Positions 37,665-48,310 of a stretch of DNA of 64,000 bases are shown in pieces. This DNA is from Ichthyophis bannanicus (Eukaryota; Chordata; Amphibia; Gymnophiona; Ichthyophiidae), in contig JAWIIG010000025.1 in assembly GCA_033557465.1 (NCBI GenBank), positions 8,117,001 to 8,181,000 on the forward strand, in the 5' to 3' direction. Positions within the stretch are counted from its first letter, which is position 1, and every line of letters starts with the position of its first letter. The translations under genes were made by a program, and so were the position numbers. Below the pieces are notes generated by a model that ran no database searches, was not told the origin of the DNA, and saw nothing but the letters and a program-made list of their open reading frames with translations.

Positions 37665-40101
37665 ATGGAACCGCCAGACACTTTCTCCAAGAAATGTTCA
37701 GACTGTGGCGGTACAACTTTATTTTTAGACCCTCATAGTCAGTGTCTAACCTGTTTGGGTCCTGACAACAGTTTGGTGAGAAGAGGTCTTCAACATCGAG
37801 GTTCCCTCGATACACGGTTGCCCTCCAACTTCGGGGCACCATCCCCTTCCACACAGGATCAGGTAACCCACAAACAGTCTTTTAAGACTAGCCAGTCCTC
37901 GAGTGGTAGGTCTCATGCACAGCATGTAGACGGCTCCGGCCTTGCCCTCGAGGGCCCACTGGCTTCAAAACCCCTGCGGGAGTCTTCGGTCTCCAAAGCA
38001 GATAAGGGTTTTCAGGTTGTTCCTGAGGTTCACCCCTCACAGAACATACCTCAGCCGTGTCTGGTGGTGGCATCCGCTTCGAGCGGTACCGGTACCCCGG
38101 CATCGGCACTGGTGTTGGATGAAACACTCCTCACCAGGGATCGTCATCTGGGACCGGTGGATACACTCCAGACTGACTTTCCATTATCGGTACCAGCACC
38201 GATACTACCACCGCCATCGGTACCCTCCAGACGTGCATCGATAGACTTTCTTCCTTCGATGCCGAGTCTGGAATTGATCTCCAGTCTGGAGGACTGGGTA
38301 CCGACTCGCCTTGGTACCGGCTCTCGGCGGTACCGAAAGCTCGGTTCTGATGATTCGGATCCACAACTCTCGGTTCCTTCGAGGCCGATTGAGTTGCCAC
38401 TGGTTGACCTTCCTTCACTGGTGTCAGACACGGTACCGAAATCGGTACCGACGACCCCATTACCTTTACAGTCGGTGCCTTCCATGCTTCGCTTATCAGG
38501 CTCTCTGCCCTCGATGCCGAGTTTGGAATCGATCTCTAGTCTAGAAGACTAGGTACCCATAGATTTTGGTACCGACATCGATCGATACCGGTGCTTTGGT
38601 ACCGAGGATAGTGGCCGGAGGGTTTCGGTCACCTCGGTACCGATTGAACTGTCACCGATGACTACTCCGATGTCTTTGTCGGGCTCGACTCCGACATCGG
38701 TACCGGTATTGACATCGGTACCGGTATCCACAGTAGCATCGTGGCCAACTCCTGCCATGCTTTTTTCAACAGGATCGCTCCATTCTGTACCAAGCTTGGA
38801 GTCGATACCTGGCATGGACAATGTGGTAAGGACGGTTGCTGCTCCTGATACCCAGTATCAGCAACCATCCCTTAAGCATTCCACACGGCACTGTGCAGGA
38901 TCTTCTATTCCTATATATTTGGATACCTCTGTGAGTGCTCAGGCTAGTTCTTTAAATCTAACCTGTCCAAGAGAGATTCCTGTTGGGGATCCCTCTTTTC
39001 AGAGTTTCCTCCTGGATATAGCAAGATCTCTTGCCATTCCTATCCCAGGACATAATCCTGCACAAGGCTAACAGGCATAATAATGGGGATTTAAAACACC
39101 CGGAATCTAATGCCATTGTGAAGTCTGAGACCCGTGAAAAGCAAATGTCCCCCATTGTGGATTTCAACCTGTAATCAAGATTAGATTGTTAGAGCGTAGG
39201 AGTATATTTAAGTATCAGTGTGAAATCACTCTGTTAGCAGACCACAGTTTTCTCTTTCTACCAAAGCAAAGGGGAACATAATGCTTCCTTTGCATCATTC
39301 CTTGCAGGATCTCCTTCTAGGAATGTGGGAAACACCTTTCAGGGTACCCCCACCTCCCAGGGCAACTGATCTGTTATATCAGGTGCCCCCCTTGCCAGGG
39401 TTTTAAAAGACTCAACTTCCTCATCATTCCATAGTAGTGGAATCAGCAATGAGGCGGGTAAAGAGTAAGAAAAAGCACTCTTCCTATCCGCCAGGTCGTG
39501 AGTCTAAAACACTAGATGACTTTGGACGTCAAACCTTCCAGGCATTTATGCTTTCTGCAAGAATTCTCTCATATATGTTTTATGAGTCTTTCTCTTGAGG
39601 AGGTCACAAAGCAGTTGCATCTTTTGTCTCCTTTCAGATTCCAGGAGTACAGACTATTCCTCACTGCTTAAGCATATTCAGAATATCTCTTGGTTTCTTT
39701 CTCGTGGTTCCCTAGACTCTTTTGAGTCTGTTAGCAGGACTTCTGCTATAGCTATAGGAGCACGACTTAGAGCCTGGCTCCAAGCTTCAGACTTGGACAA
39801 ATGGGCACAACAAAGGCTGGGATATACTCCTTGCACTGGAGAAAATCTTTTCAACAAGGAGTCTTTACGTCAGGTTACTCAGTTGTCCACTGATTTACCT
39901 GTTCCTAAGGGTTGTTTTACCCCTTCCTCTGTCCCAGTAGGTAGGAAATGTCCTACCAAACTTTCTTCCCACAGGAGAAGAAGGTTTTATTCATCATTTG
40001 CCCATCATACAGATGTTCCCCATCAGGGGAAGCATCGTCCTGGTCTGAAGAATCCAACCCCTCACCAGGCTCAACAAACCCAGCTCCTGCAGAGTTTCTG
40101 A
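37665..40101 (+). pseudogene. DIRS D2 Gag with triplicated internal module
   Basis: MEPPDTFSKKCSDCGGT opens the zinc module (first CxxC; CLTCLGPD second). A Ser/Pro/Val-rich region has three modules of about 105 residues, each starting with a form of LPSMPSLESISSLED and followed by a short Tyr/Arg block (about 38250, 38505 and 38780). A TAG at 38550 interrupts the second. The helical gag block begins FLLDIARSLAIPIPG (39005). About 200 bp of foreign sequence (39069-39265) then intervenes, after which LQDLLLGMWETP, QLPHHSIVVESAMRR, FESVSRTSAIAIGARLRAW and CTGENLFNKES follow in shifted frames. It ends LLQSF-UGA-U. Several breaks; not functional as read. Confidence 0.8.
39069..39265. other. Unidentified insert in D2 gag (about 200 bp)
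   Basis: Present in D2 between 'aatcctgcacaagg' and 'caaaggggaacataatg', absent from D1 at 29338-29385. It has no clear terminal repeats or promoter boxes that I can see and is not recognised. Confidence 0.5.
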
Positions 40102-42411
40102 TCATTCATCATCAGATGCTTGTGACTCTTGGGGTTAGAATCTACATTTGCTTCTTCTCAATAGAGGCAATCCACTGCTTTATTCTAACCCCTACACATG
40201 GATCTTTTTCCAAAAGCTATCCATTTTTTCTATATTTCTTTGAGCTGTCAGGATATTCATGCCTATAAGTCACAGGTTTCTCCTTTTTTTCCTGCTAGGG
40301 AAAGAGGTCTAACCACTATCAGATGATAGTTCCTGTGCCAGCATGTATTTTTCCTTTCTATAGACTTACTACTTCGTAAGTCTTCTTCAGCTCTATTCTC
40401 TTCACCCTCTTACCAAGTTTTTCCTCTGTAAGAGCGGAATTACTTACTGAGAGGCTTTCTCTTCAGCCTCTCTAGTTTTCTCACTTTCCAGTGCGGAGTT
40501 TACCTCCTCTGCTCAATCTTGCTTTAGGGCAGCTTATCAGACATATCCAGAGTTTCCTACTCCTGTCTGTTCTTTCTGTTTTTTTGAACAGTAAGATTCT
40601 TTCTGCTGTCTTGCTAACAGCTGCCCATGCAGGAGCTTTAATGTTTGGATCACTGGTTCTTATCCACAAACCAACCAGATTGTCCTCCACTAACATTCTG
40701 TCTAGTCTTAGTAGTGGCTCCAAGTCAGTGCTTCATCTCTCTTGGAGATCATCTCACTACAAGCTTTCTAGATTGTCTTCTATTCTGCCATCTTCATTTC
40801 CTGAGTTTGGCAGCATAGTTGGCAGAGATACTGGCTCTCTAACAGCCAGTTCTATCTCCTCATTCTCCTGCATCATGCTCTCTGCAATCTACAGAGAAGC
40901 TTTCCACTATGGGCCCTTGCTAGAGAGCATAGGTTTTTTTTTCTCCAGCAGCTATCCTAGCTGGTTAGAAAAGGCTTTCAGTCATGTCTCCCATGACTAG
41001 AAGGTTCTCCCTTCTTTTACTATCTCCTTTTTTGATATAAAGGACATAGGCCTCCTCTACGTGAAAGCTCAAGGAGTTGCCAGTTCCCTGCTTTGGTCCA
41101 TAGTATTCCCAATTGGGGATATGCTCGTCCTCATGCTAAGAATGCATGATACCTTTGCCCTTAAGCAGGTCAACATGGTGTCTCATCTCTAGGCGTCTTC
41201 TGTCTGCTTACCATGCTAGAGTCCTGGAAGACTCAGGACTTGCTGGCTGCACATTGACATTGTCCTTTGTTTTTCACGTAACAGTCCTGGTTATTTTTCA
41301 CTAACTAACATTCTTGCAGATCATGACCAGGAGGAACAGATTCTCTATATGTCTTCTCAAGTAGGTTCCACCTCCTTGTTAGATGAATCTTTCCTCTCCA
41401 CATATCCTATGTGATCACTGTGCTGTAGGCATATCTCTGTCTAACTGCAGACACCCATATGTAGGCCTACATATCCATATTTATTTTTTGTGTGTGTTTT
41501 ATGCCCTGCCATATTTCACTATAGATACATTGTATATAGATAGAAAGAGATATAAGAATATATCGGTTGAGATATTTTATTATAGATATGTATCCACATA
41601 CTTCTCTCTCACTGTCTATTCTCATATAGCTATATGATTCTGACAGAGGGGCTTTACCCATGCCTATGCTATCTAGCAGGTTTGGGATTCTACACACACA
41701 ACCACTCCTGTGGTAGTCTACAATTTTTATACCATAACCTAACGGTTTAGGTACCTCTGAAGCTCTCCGGGCTCAATATCTCTCCTAGCTTACCCCAGTT
41801 AGGAGAGACATTGTGGATCTTCAGTTAATCACAGGCTTTAACGCCTCAGGCATTTGTCCTCTCTTTTTGGGATACAAGGAGTTCCCACACCCTTTCTCAC
41901 CACAAGGACTGTGCTTGTTTGTCCAAATAGGTTAGCCTTTTTTTTTTTTTGTTCGTAAGAGTGACTCATTCTACCTCCAAAAGAGCTAGGGGTTTTCTCA
42001 TAAAGCCTTCCGCTGAAGGCCCACCGTTTTTGGACTACCCCACTTTCCTTACTTGGGTTACCTGTTACCGTTCAAGATTCTGACCTCCACGGTTTTTCCT
42101 ACAGGATTATTACCTCCACTTACAGTGGGGTCCTCTTCAAGGTTCCTCTACTAGGTTTCCCAGTAGATCCATGAACCTCCATACTTCTGTGAAATCCTGT
42201 CAGAGGAGGTCCATATTGCAATATGCTTTGCAATATTGACAATCATCATCCACACATGGACTCCATCTCTGCAGTCCTATGCTAGGTTAGCTGTTCCACA
42301 GCTTCCTTCTTCAACTCCTACCCTCCATCCTCAGGATGCCTGGTGTTCTGAGAGATAGCATGTTCCAGCCTATGACATGCTGGTTCTCCAGGCATCTCAG
42401 CTTGGGAGTCC
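40102..42411 (+). other. Non-coding middle region of DIRS D2
   Basis: No gene recognised; T/C-rich with short chance frames. It runs parallel to D1 30224-32712, including a TATA/TATC-rich tract (about 41440-41640), a (T)12 run near 41938 and a segment before the ICR ending 'aactcctaccctccatcc' that also follows the recombinase in A2, B1, C1 and C2. Only that last about 100 bp is shared with autonomous elements. Confidence 0.7.
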
Positions 42412-42509
42412 CCCATATGTGAAGACTCATTCCTGCTTGTTCCTGGAGATAGCACAGTTACTTACCTGTAACAGGTGATCTCTGGGAACAGCAGGAATAA
42501 GTCTTCACA
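42412..42509 (+). repeat. DIRS D2 internal complementary region
   Basis: Reverse complements of the D2 left end (37286-37330) and right tip (42725-42768) joined at 'tggagatagcacagt'. Confidence 0.88.
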
Positions 42510-42584
42510 ACCCTCCCACCTCCCCAGGAGTTGTATCTCTTTCCTTTCCTCTCTCTCTCTCTTTGTCGCAGCTTTAAAACTTAC

Positions 42585-42770
42585 TGAGGAGAGGCAGTTG
42601 GGTAAGGCGGGAAGGCAGCACGCAGGCGTGCTGGGATGCTTCCAAAAGCTCTTGATTGGATGCTGGGAAGCGTTCCCGCGCAGACTCCGTCGGTACCGAC
42701 GTACCCATATGTGAAGACTTATTCCTGCTGTTCCCAGAGATCACCTGTTACAGGTAAGTAACTGTGCTTT
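42585..42770 (+). repeat. DIRS D2 right inverted terminal repeat and tip
   Basis: Pairs with 37286-37445; perfect palindrome CGTCGGTACCGACG at 42688-42701; tip contains CAG|GTAAGT. A2 gag resumes at 42771. Confidence 0.88.
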
Positions 42771-44310
42771 CTGACTCCGCCTCTGGCCTTGTCCGGACCT
42801 CGTCCGAGGCCTCGACGTCTCGGGAGTCTGACCCCTAGCATCGCCGAGGTTCCTCGGACAGGGGGTCCCCTGATCGGGAAAGCAAGAGGAAGAAGCGGCT
42901 CGTGAGGGTGGCATCGGAGGAGGTCCCTGGTTCCTCGAGGGCCAGGTCTCGGACCCCCGACCGCCGTCCCGGGCCCTTGGAGCAGGAGAAGCCGTCCAAA
43001 ATGCCCCGTGTGGAGTCGGAGCCCGCCGGACACGTAAGTCCTGTTGTCCTCGTGGACTCTCCTCCTAGGGAGCTGACGTCGGGCCCGGCGCCACCGGGGC
43101 CCGGGTCGGTGGCTGCTGAGTCTCCTGAGCTTGGACTCAGGCTGACAGCCTTGGAGTGCAGATTGTTTGCCTTCATGGATTAGCAGCGGGTACTGATGGC
43201 CAGCCTCGCTGGTGCATCTGCCCAGACCACCAGGACATCGATGTCTAAGTCGACCCTGGAGACCGAGCCAATACTCGAGACCATGAAGGTTCGAAGTCGT
43301 CCTCGGTCACGGTCACCCTCAACCTTCCGCTCGGAACCGAGGGTGTCGACGCCGGTGCCTTTGGCGTCGGGGCGGGTACCACCCAGTCCTGCGTGGTCGG
43401 AACCCCCGACTCTTCTTCGGATGAGTCTGCATGGGAGACGGAGGACGAGGAGTCCCCCGTTACTTTTCGGACTCGGTGCGTCCCTTTGGACTCACCGCAG
43501 TCCGAGCCCCGGAGTAGGTCCCCTCCGGAGAACACCAGGTTCTTGGAGTTCGTCAGGGACATGGCCAAGGCTTTGGCGATTCCCTTGGACCCTGAGGAGG
43601 AGCCTCGAGCCGAAGAGCTCGAGGCCCTCCAGTATGACTCTCCTCTGAAGGAGTCCTTTACTGTGCCTGTTCTTCCGATGCTGGAACGGCTCCTCTTCCG
43701 TTTGTGGGAGGCACCGGCCTCGGCGCCGGTTTTGAGCAAGCGGGTCGATTCCTTTTATCAACTCCGTAAGAGCCCTGGTTTGCAGAAGGCGCAGCTGCCG
43801 CACCATTCCATGGTGGTGGAATCGGCCATGCATCGTCTCAAAAGCCAGAATATGCACTCTGCGGTGCCTCCCGGCAGCGAGGCCCGGAACCTGGATGCTC
43901 AAAGTTCATGTCCCGAGCGGCCTACGATGGCTTTGAGGCTTCGGCTCGTGTAGCGGCGGCCGGCATCGGGACCTGACGCCAGGCATGGTTGCAGTCATCG
44001 GACCTCGAGCCCTGGGTGCAGAACAAGTTGTTCGATGTCCCTTGCTGAGGTGAAAACGTTTTTGGCAAGCCCATGGCCGAGAAGGCGGCTGAGCTTGAAA
44101 CCGAGCACCTGACTAGGAGAAGGCTGCCCAGAAAAACCTCTGCCCCTTCTCAGAGGAAGAAGGGCTTGGGTAAGAAGTCCTTTTACCCGAGGAAGGCGGC
44201 TGCCTACAAACCTTTCCCTCAGTATCAGGCTTCCCCAGCAGGGTCAGCAGGCCAAGGGGTAGGGACATGGGCCCCATAGGAGGAAGGCTCCCACTCAGCA
44301 GGGAGGGTTG

Positions 44311-44317
44311 TTTTGAC
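44311..44317 (+). other. Candidate +1 frameshift / readthrough site (A2)
   Basis: UUU-UGA-C. Pol (CFDSHS) opens one base on. Frame 0 continues for about 200 codons past the UGA before decay stops it at 44916. Confidence 0.45.
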
Positions 44318-46190
44318 TCCCACAGCATAGCCTTTCCACCTCTGCTGTCTCATCTCTGCACAGGAGGTCGTCTAGTCCTGTTTGCCCACAGGTGGCCGCC
44401 CATTACAGGAGATGCTTGGGTATTGAGCATAGTCCACAAGGGCTATATGCTCCATTTCCAGCAGTTGCCTCCAACCTACTTCCCTGGAGAGCTTCCAAGA
44501 CCTCTGCACACAGACCTCTTCCTTCAAGGTCTGCTTCTAGACCAGGCGCTGGAGCCGGTGCCTCCCCACCTGCAAGGTCACAGGTTCTACTCCAGGTTCT
44601 TCCTCGTACCAAAGAGAACCGGGGGCCTCAGGCCTATTCTCATCCTCAGGAATCTCAAGTTCTTGGAGAAAGAAAGGTTCAAGATGCATACTCTTGGAAC
44701 ACTTTTGCCCTACCTCCAGCAGGTAGATTGGCTATGCTGCTTAGATCTAAAGGATGCGTACACTCACATCCTCATTCATCCAGACCACAGAAAGTACCTC
44801 AGGTTCATTGTGGGAGGAAACCATTACCAGTACAGAGTACTACCCTTTGGCCTGACCTCCACCCCAAGTGTCTTTACAAAGTGTCTGGCAGTGGTGGCGG
44901 CCTATTTAAGGAATGAGGGTTTTTTTGTCTTCCCCTACCTGGACGACTGGCTCATCAGGGGTCAGACTTCCCAGGAGGCCCGGCAAGCCACCCTCAGAAC
45001 TGTCTCCCTCCTTCAGCACCTAGGGTTTGTCATAAACTTCGGAAAGTCCACTTTGCTCCCCTCCCAGAACTTCGAGTTCATAGGAGCAAGGTTGGACTCC
45101 CTGCAAGCAAAGGCTTACTTGCCAAGAGATAGGGCTCAAAGACTCATAGACTTGGTAAACCAGTTTCTGAGCAGGCCACAAGTCTCCGCCAGACTCTGTC
45201 TAAAGCTCCTGGGCCACATGGCATCGACAGTGCATGTGACCCCCAATGCTTGCCTCCACATGAGACCTGCACAATGGTGTCTCCAAAGTCAGTGGAAACA
45301 AGCCACAGGAAGTCTTGCAGACAAAGTGCGGGTGTCCAAACCATTCCTGGACTCCCTACAGTGGTGGCTACAACCCCTCAATTTGTTACAGGGGGTGCCT
45401 TTTTAGGTGCTTGTTTCCACGGTAGTACTGACCACTGATGCCTCCTTGCGGGGCTGGGGTGCACATTGCTTGGACAGGTGCACCCTGGGCCTGTGGTCTC
45501 CATGGGAGGCCACGCAGCAAATCAACCTCCTGGAACTCCGGGCTATTCGCTTAGCCCTCAAAACCTTCTCTCACACCTTGGCTCACCAGTCTGTTCTGGT
45601 ACAGATGGACAATCAAGTGGCCATGTTCTATGTGAACAAGCAGGGAGGCACGGGGTCCAGGCTCCTGTGCTCTTTTGCTCTCATACACATGTTTCTCAAG
45701 GCTGTTTATCTCCCTGGCCAAGAAAACTTCCTGGGGGACAGGTTGAGCAGGGTTCTGCAACCCCACGAGTGGCAACTGCACCCCTTGGTGGTTCAGAACA
45801 TTTTCCTGAGATGACTTCCATCCATAGATCTTTGCCAGTCCCCTGAACCGGCAGCTGCCCAGGTTCTGTTCCAGGCAACCGCATCCCCTGAGGATAGCAG
45901 CGGATGCCTTCCTGATTTCTTGGTCCCAGGGCCTCCTGTATGCGTTTCCTCCCATGCCTCTGGTGGCCCGAACCTTGTTCAAGATTCTGAGGGACAAGGC
46001 CACAGTACTTCTGATAGCTCCCAGGTGGCCGAGGCAGCCCTGGTTTCCACTTCTGCTCCAGCTAGCCGTGGACACACCACTACCTCTGGGGTTGCAACCC
46101 GATCTTCTCTCTCAGGATCAGGGTTCCCTTCTGCACCCCAATCTCAAATATCTCAATTTGATGGCCTGGAGGCTGCAAGGGTAGTGTTGG
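44317..46190 (+). pseudogene. DIRS A2 pol (RT-RNase H-MT)
   Basis: Opens in +1 to gag with CFDSHSIAFPP, then GGRLVLFAHRWPPITGDAWVL. RT: GLRPILILRNLKFLEKERF, CCLDLKDAYTHILI, YQYRVLPFGLTSTPSVFTKC and an intact active site FPYLDDWLIRG (about 44935). A stop at 45404 follows LLQGVPF. RNase H continues: VLTTDASLRGWGAH, INLLELRAIRLALKTF, VQMDNQVAMFYVNKQGG (Asp kept), NFLGDRLSR. A stop at 45814 and an indel lie at the start of the MT-like part; YAFPPMPLVARTLFK and LLIAPRWPRQPWF are readable to 46184. Nearly intact but with at least three breaks. Confidence 0.86.
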
Positions 46191-47212
46191 CTTCCTGGGG
46201 CCTACCCCGAGAAGTGGAGGAGGTGGTCTTGGCCTCTAGAAAGCAGTCCACCAGAAAAACCTATGTCCTGAAGTGGAGAAGATTCTCCATGTGGTGTCAG
46301 CAGCGCAAGGAGGATCCTTTCACCTGCACTGTACCAGTAGTGCTTCAGTATCTGCTGCACTTGTCCAATCAAGGCCTTAAGTCCAATTCGGTTCGGGTCC
46401 ACCTCTCTGCTCTAGCAGCTCACCACTCACTGGTGGAGGGACGCGCTCTGTTGGTTCACCCCTTGGTGTCCACATTTCTCAAAGGCTTGCTTTTGCTCAA
46501 ACCTCCTCTCCGTCCACTGGCCCCTGAATGGGAATTGAATGTGGTCTTGCAGCAACTGACTTACCCACCCTTTGAGCTGATGGCTACATGTCCTCTCCAC
46601 TTCCTTTCTTAGAAGGCTCTATTCCTTTTGGCCCTGACCTCAGCCAGGAGGGTGAGTGAGCTTCAAGCCCTGGTCTGTGACAGGCCTTGCGCTCGCTTAT
46701 ATAGGAACTGGGTAGTCCTTCGGACTCATCCTAAGTTCCTCCCTAAAGTTGTCTCCTCTTTCCATCTCAACGAGGAGGTGGTTCTTCCCACGTTCTTCCC
46801 TAGGCCTCATGCCAGCCGGGCTGAGACATTCCTGCATACCCTGGACTGTAGGAGGGCCTTATCCTTCTACCTTGAGCATACACAGGGGCATAGGAGGGCT
46901 ATTCGGCTCTTCGTATCTTTTGACCCTAATAACTTGGGGTTACCTGTCTCCAAGCGTACCTTGTCCATCTGGGTGGCTGACTGTATCACCTGGGCTTACA
47001 GGGCAGCTGGCCTTCCCTTGCAGGGTCGGGTCACGGCCCACCATGTCAGGGCAATGGCTGCCTCAGTAGCTCATCTCTGCTCTGTACCGTTGGCGGACAT
47101 CTGCAGGGCTACAACTTGGTCCTCAAGCCAGACTTTTGCAGCCCATTACTACCTGGAGCGAGAGTCCCGTAGGGACAGTGCTTTCAGTCAGGCAGTGCTC
47201 CGGAATCTTTGA
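46150..47212 (+). pseudogene. DIRS A2 tyrosine recombinase, one stop codon
   Basis: LASRKQSTRKTYVLKWRRFSMW, SNSVRVHLSALAAHH, FLKGLLLLKPPLRPLAPEW form the N-terminal domain. A TAG at 46610 replaces the Trp of FLSW. The catalytic domain is otherwise whole: LALTSARRVSELQ (Arg), TLDCRRALSFYLEH, LPVSKRTLSIWVADCITW, VTAHHVRAMAASVAH (His-x-x-Arg) and TFAAHYYLERESRR (Tyr). It ends VLRNL at 47212. All catalytic residues are present; only the single nonsense codon visibly breaks it. Confidence 0.87.
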
Positions 47213-47352
47213 GGTTTTGGCAACTCCTACCCTCCAGCCCTCTGGTTGGGCTACCGGTGGGGGTGTGTTTCAGTGAAATCCTTTCTCTGATGCTGTGGCT
47301 AGAGGGAGCTCATTTTCCAGCTCTGGGTCCCCGGTAGCCTGAAACTGGGGAG

Positions 47353-47438
47353 GCCTGACTTCCTGCTTGGTCCTGGAGAAAGAGTAGTTACTCAGCTGTA
47401 ACAGGTGTTCTCCAGGAGCAGCAGGAATCAGTCCTCAC
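47353..47438 (+). repeat. DIRS A2 internal complementary region
   Basis: Reverse complements of the A2 left end and right tip, joined at 'cctggagaaagagtagttactca'. The 'agagtag' matches A2's own tip (ctactct), not C1's (ctacgct), as expected if the ICR templates the ends. Confidence 0.85.
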
Positions 47439-47521
47439 AACCCTCCCTCCTCCCCTGGGAGTTGCAGTTGTACATAGTTTATTTTTACATTTTTGTGTGC
47501 TGTCTCTTAGCTATGTCATTG

Positions 47522-47707
47522 GACTGAGCAAGATGGCACCTTTAGGTGGGAAGGGGACAGCGCATGCGTACAGTATTCCCAAAGGCTTTCTTAGAAACCT
47601 GGGGAATTGCTCCGCACGGGGGCTCCATCGACGTCGATGTCACCCATAAGTGAGGACTGATTCCTGCTGCTCCTGGAGAACACCTGTTACAGGTGAGTAA
47701 CTACTCT
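47522..47707 (+). repeat. DIRS A2 right inverted terminal repeat and tip
   Basis: Pairs with 36699-36859; carries AAGATGGC, GCGCATGCGT and the perfect palindrome CATCGACGTCGATG at 47626-47639; tip ends 'gagtaactactc'. Confidence 0.87.
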
Positions 47708-47893
47708 TTATCCTCTTTCCACTTGTTAGTTGGAGTCGCCAATATTCTTTTGACTTCCTGGAAAGATTCTCCCAGAAGCCATATGGTTTCAAATGGAAGA
47801 GGTTTGCCATATGGTTTAAGGGACAAACCTTAGATTTCTTGTGTCCCACATGAAAAATGCTTGAATATTTTCTACATTTGTTCCAGTACCAAA
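47708..47893 (+). mobile_element. DIRS E, recombinase N-terminal remnant
   Basis: Readable as QKPYGFKWKRFAIWFKG, equivalent to TRKCYALKWRRFAVW of C1, then MLEYFLHL. This continues element E from 36698 across the A2 insertion and is cut by the left end of DIRS F. Confidence 0.65.
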
Positions 47894-48310
47894 CTTTCTC
47901 TGGGAACAAGCAGGAATTGGTCCTCACATATGGGTGACGTCGGCACAGATGGAGCTCTCGTGGAAGCATCCCCCAGCTTTCAAAGAAAGCCTTTGGGAGA
48001 TTCCACCACGCATGCGTGGTCCCCTTCCCGCCCAAGGGTGCCATCTTGCTCAGTCTCCTTTTTGACATGGGCTCCTTCAGACGTTCGTCTGGCTTGTCCC
48101 CGGAAAAAGTTGATTTTTCTTTTCGAGTTTCATACTCTCCTCCGGTATCACATTGGTACTCTTCCCGCCTACCAACCTCGTTGCCTCGGCACAGAGTTCA
48201 GTCTGTTTTTCATAGTTTTCGTTGTTTTCTTTCCTGGCCTCTTCACACATTTTTTTCTTCTACTGGCAGCTCGGAGAGTCTTTGACCTCGCAGGGGTACT
48301 TTTTTCCCCC

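Larger units (their letters stand above)
37286..42770 (+). mobile_element. Complete gag-only DIRS D2 (about 5.5 kb)
   Basis: Left ITR 37286-37445, gag 37665-40101, non-coding 40102-42411, ICR 42412-42509, right ITR 42585-42742 and tip to about 42770. Both ends sit cleanly inside A2 gag. There is no pol or recombinase. Termini and ICR are nearly the same as in B1/B2, so the B family is the likely source of enzymes. It defines the full structure of the D family. Confidence 0.87.
37110..44316 (+). pseudogene. DIRS A2 Gag, split by D2 (37286-42770)
   Basis: First part: MASSGFKKCDRCKKLMSL with the first CxxC pair, then a frameshift in the TDTHD region; CLRCLGPDHDP and CVPCGKM are readable at 37180-37240. 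After D2: LVRTSSEASTS (42792), the Ser/Pro/Arg-rich part with a stop at 43181, VRDMAKALAIPLDPEEEP (43553), FTVPVLPMLERLLFRLWEAPAS, AQLPHHSMVVESAMHRLKSQ. A deletion at about 43895 removes the YQLYMGMY block. Then KKSFYPRKAAAYKPFPQY and the end LF-UGA-C (44311-44317). The protein would be non-functional. Confidence 0.82.
36699..47707 (+). mobile_element. DIRS retrotransposon A2 with D2 nested in its gag
   Basis: Left ITR 36699-36859, gag 37110-37285 plus 42771-44316, pol to about 46190, recombinase to 47212, ICR 47353-47438, right ITR 47522-47685 and tip to 47707. Joining the gag halves around D2 gives the block 'catcag...aacgcattt|ctgactccgcctctgg', which matches the C1 gag at 15628-15670. Indels and stops make it inactive, but only moderately decayed. 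Confidence 0.88.
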
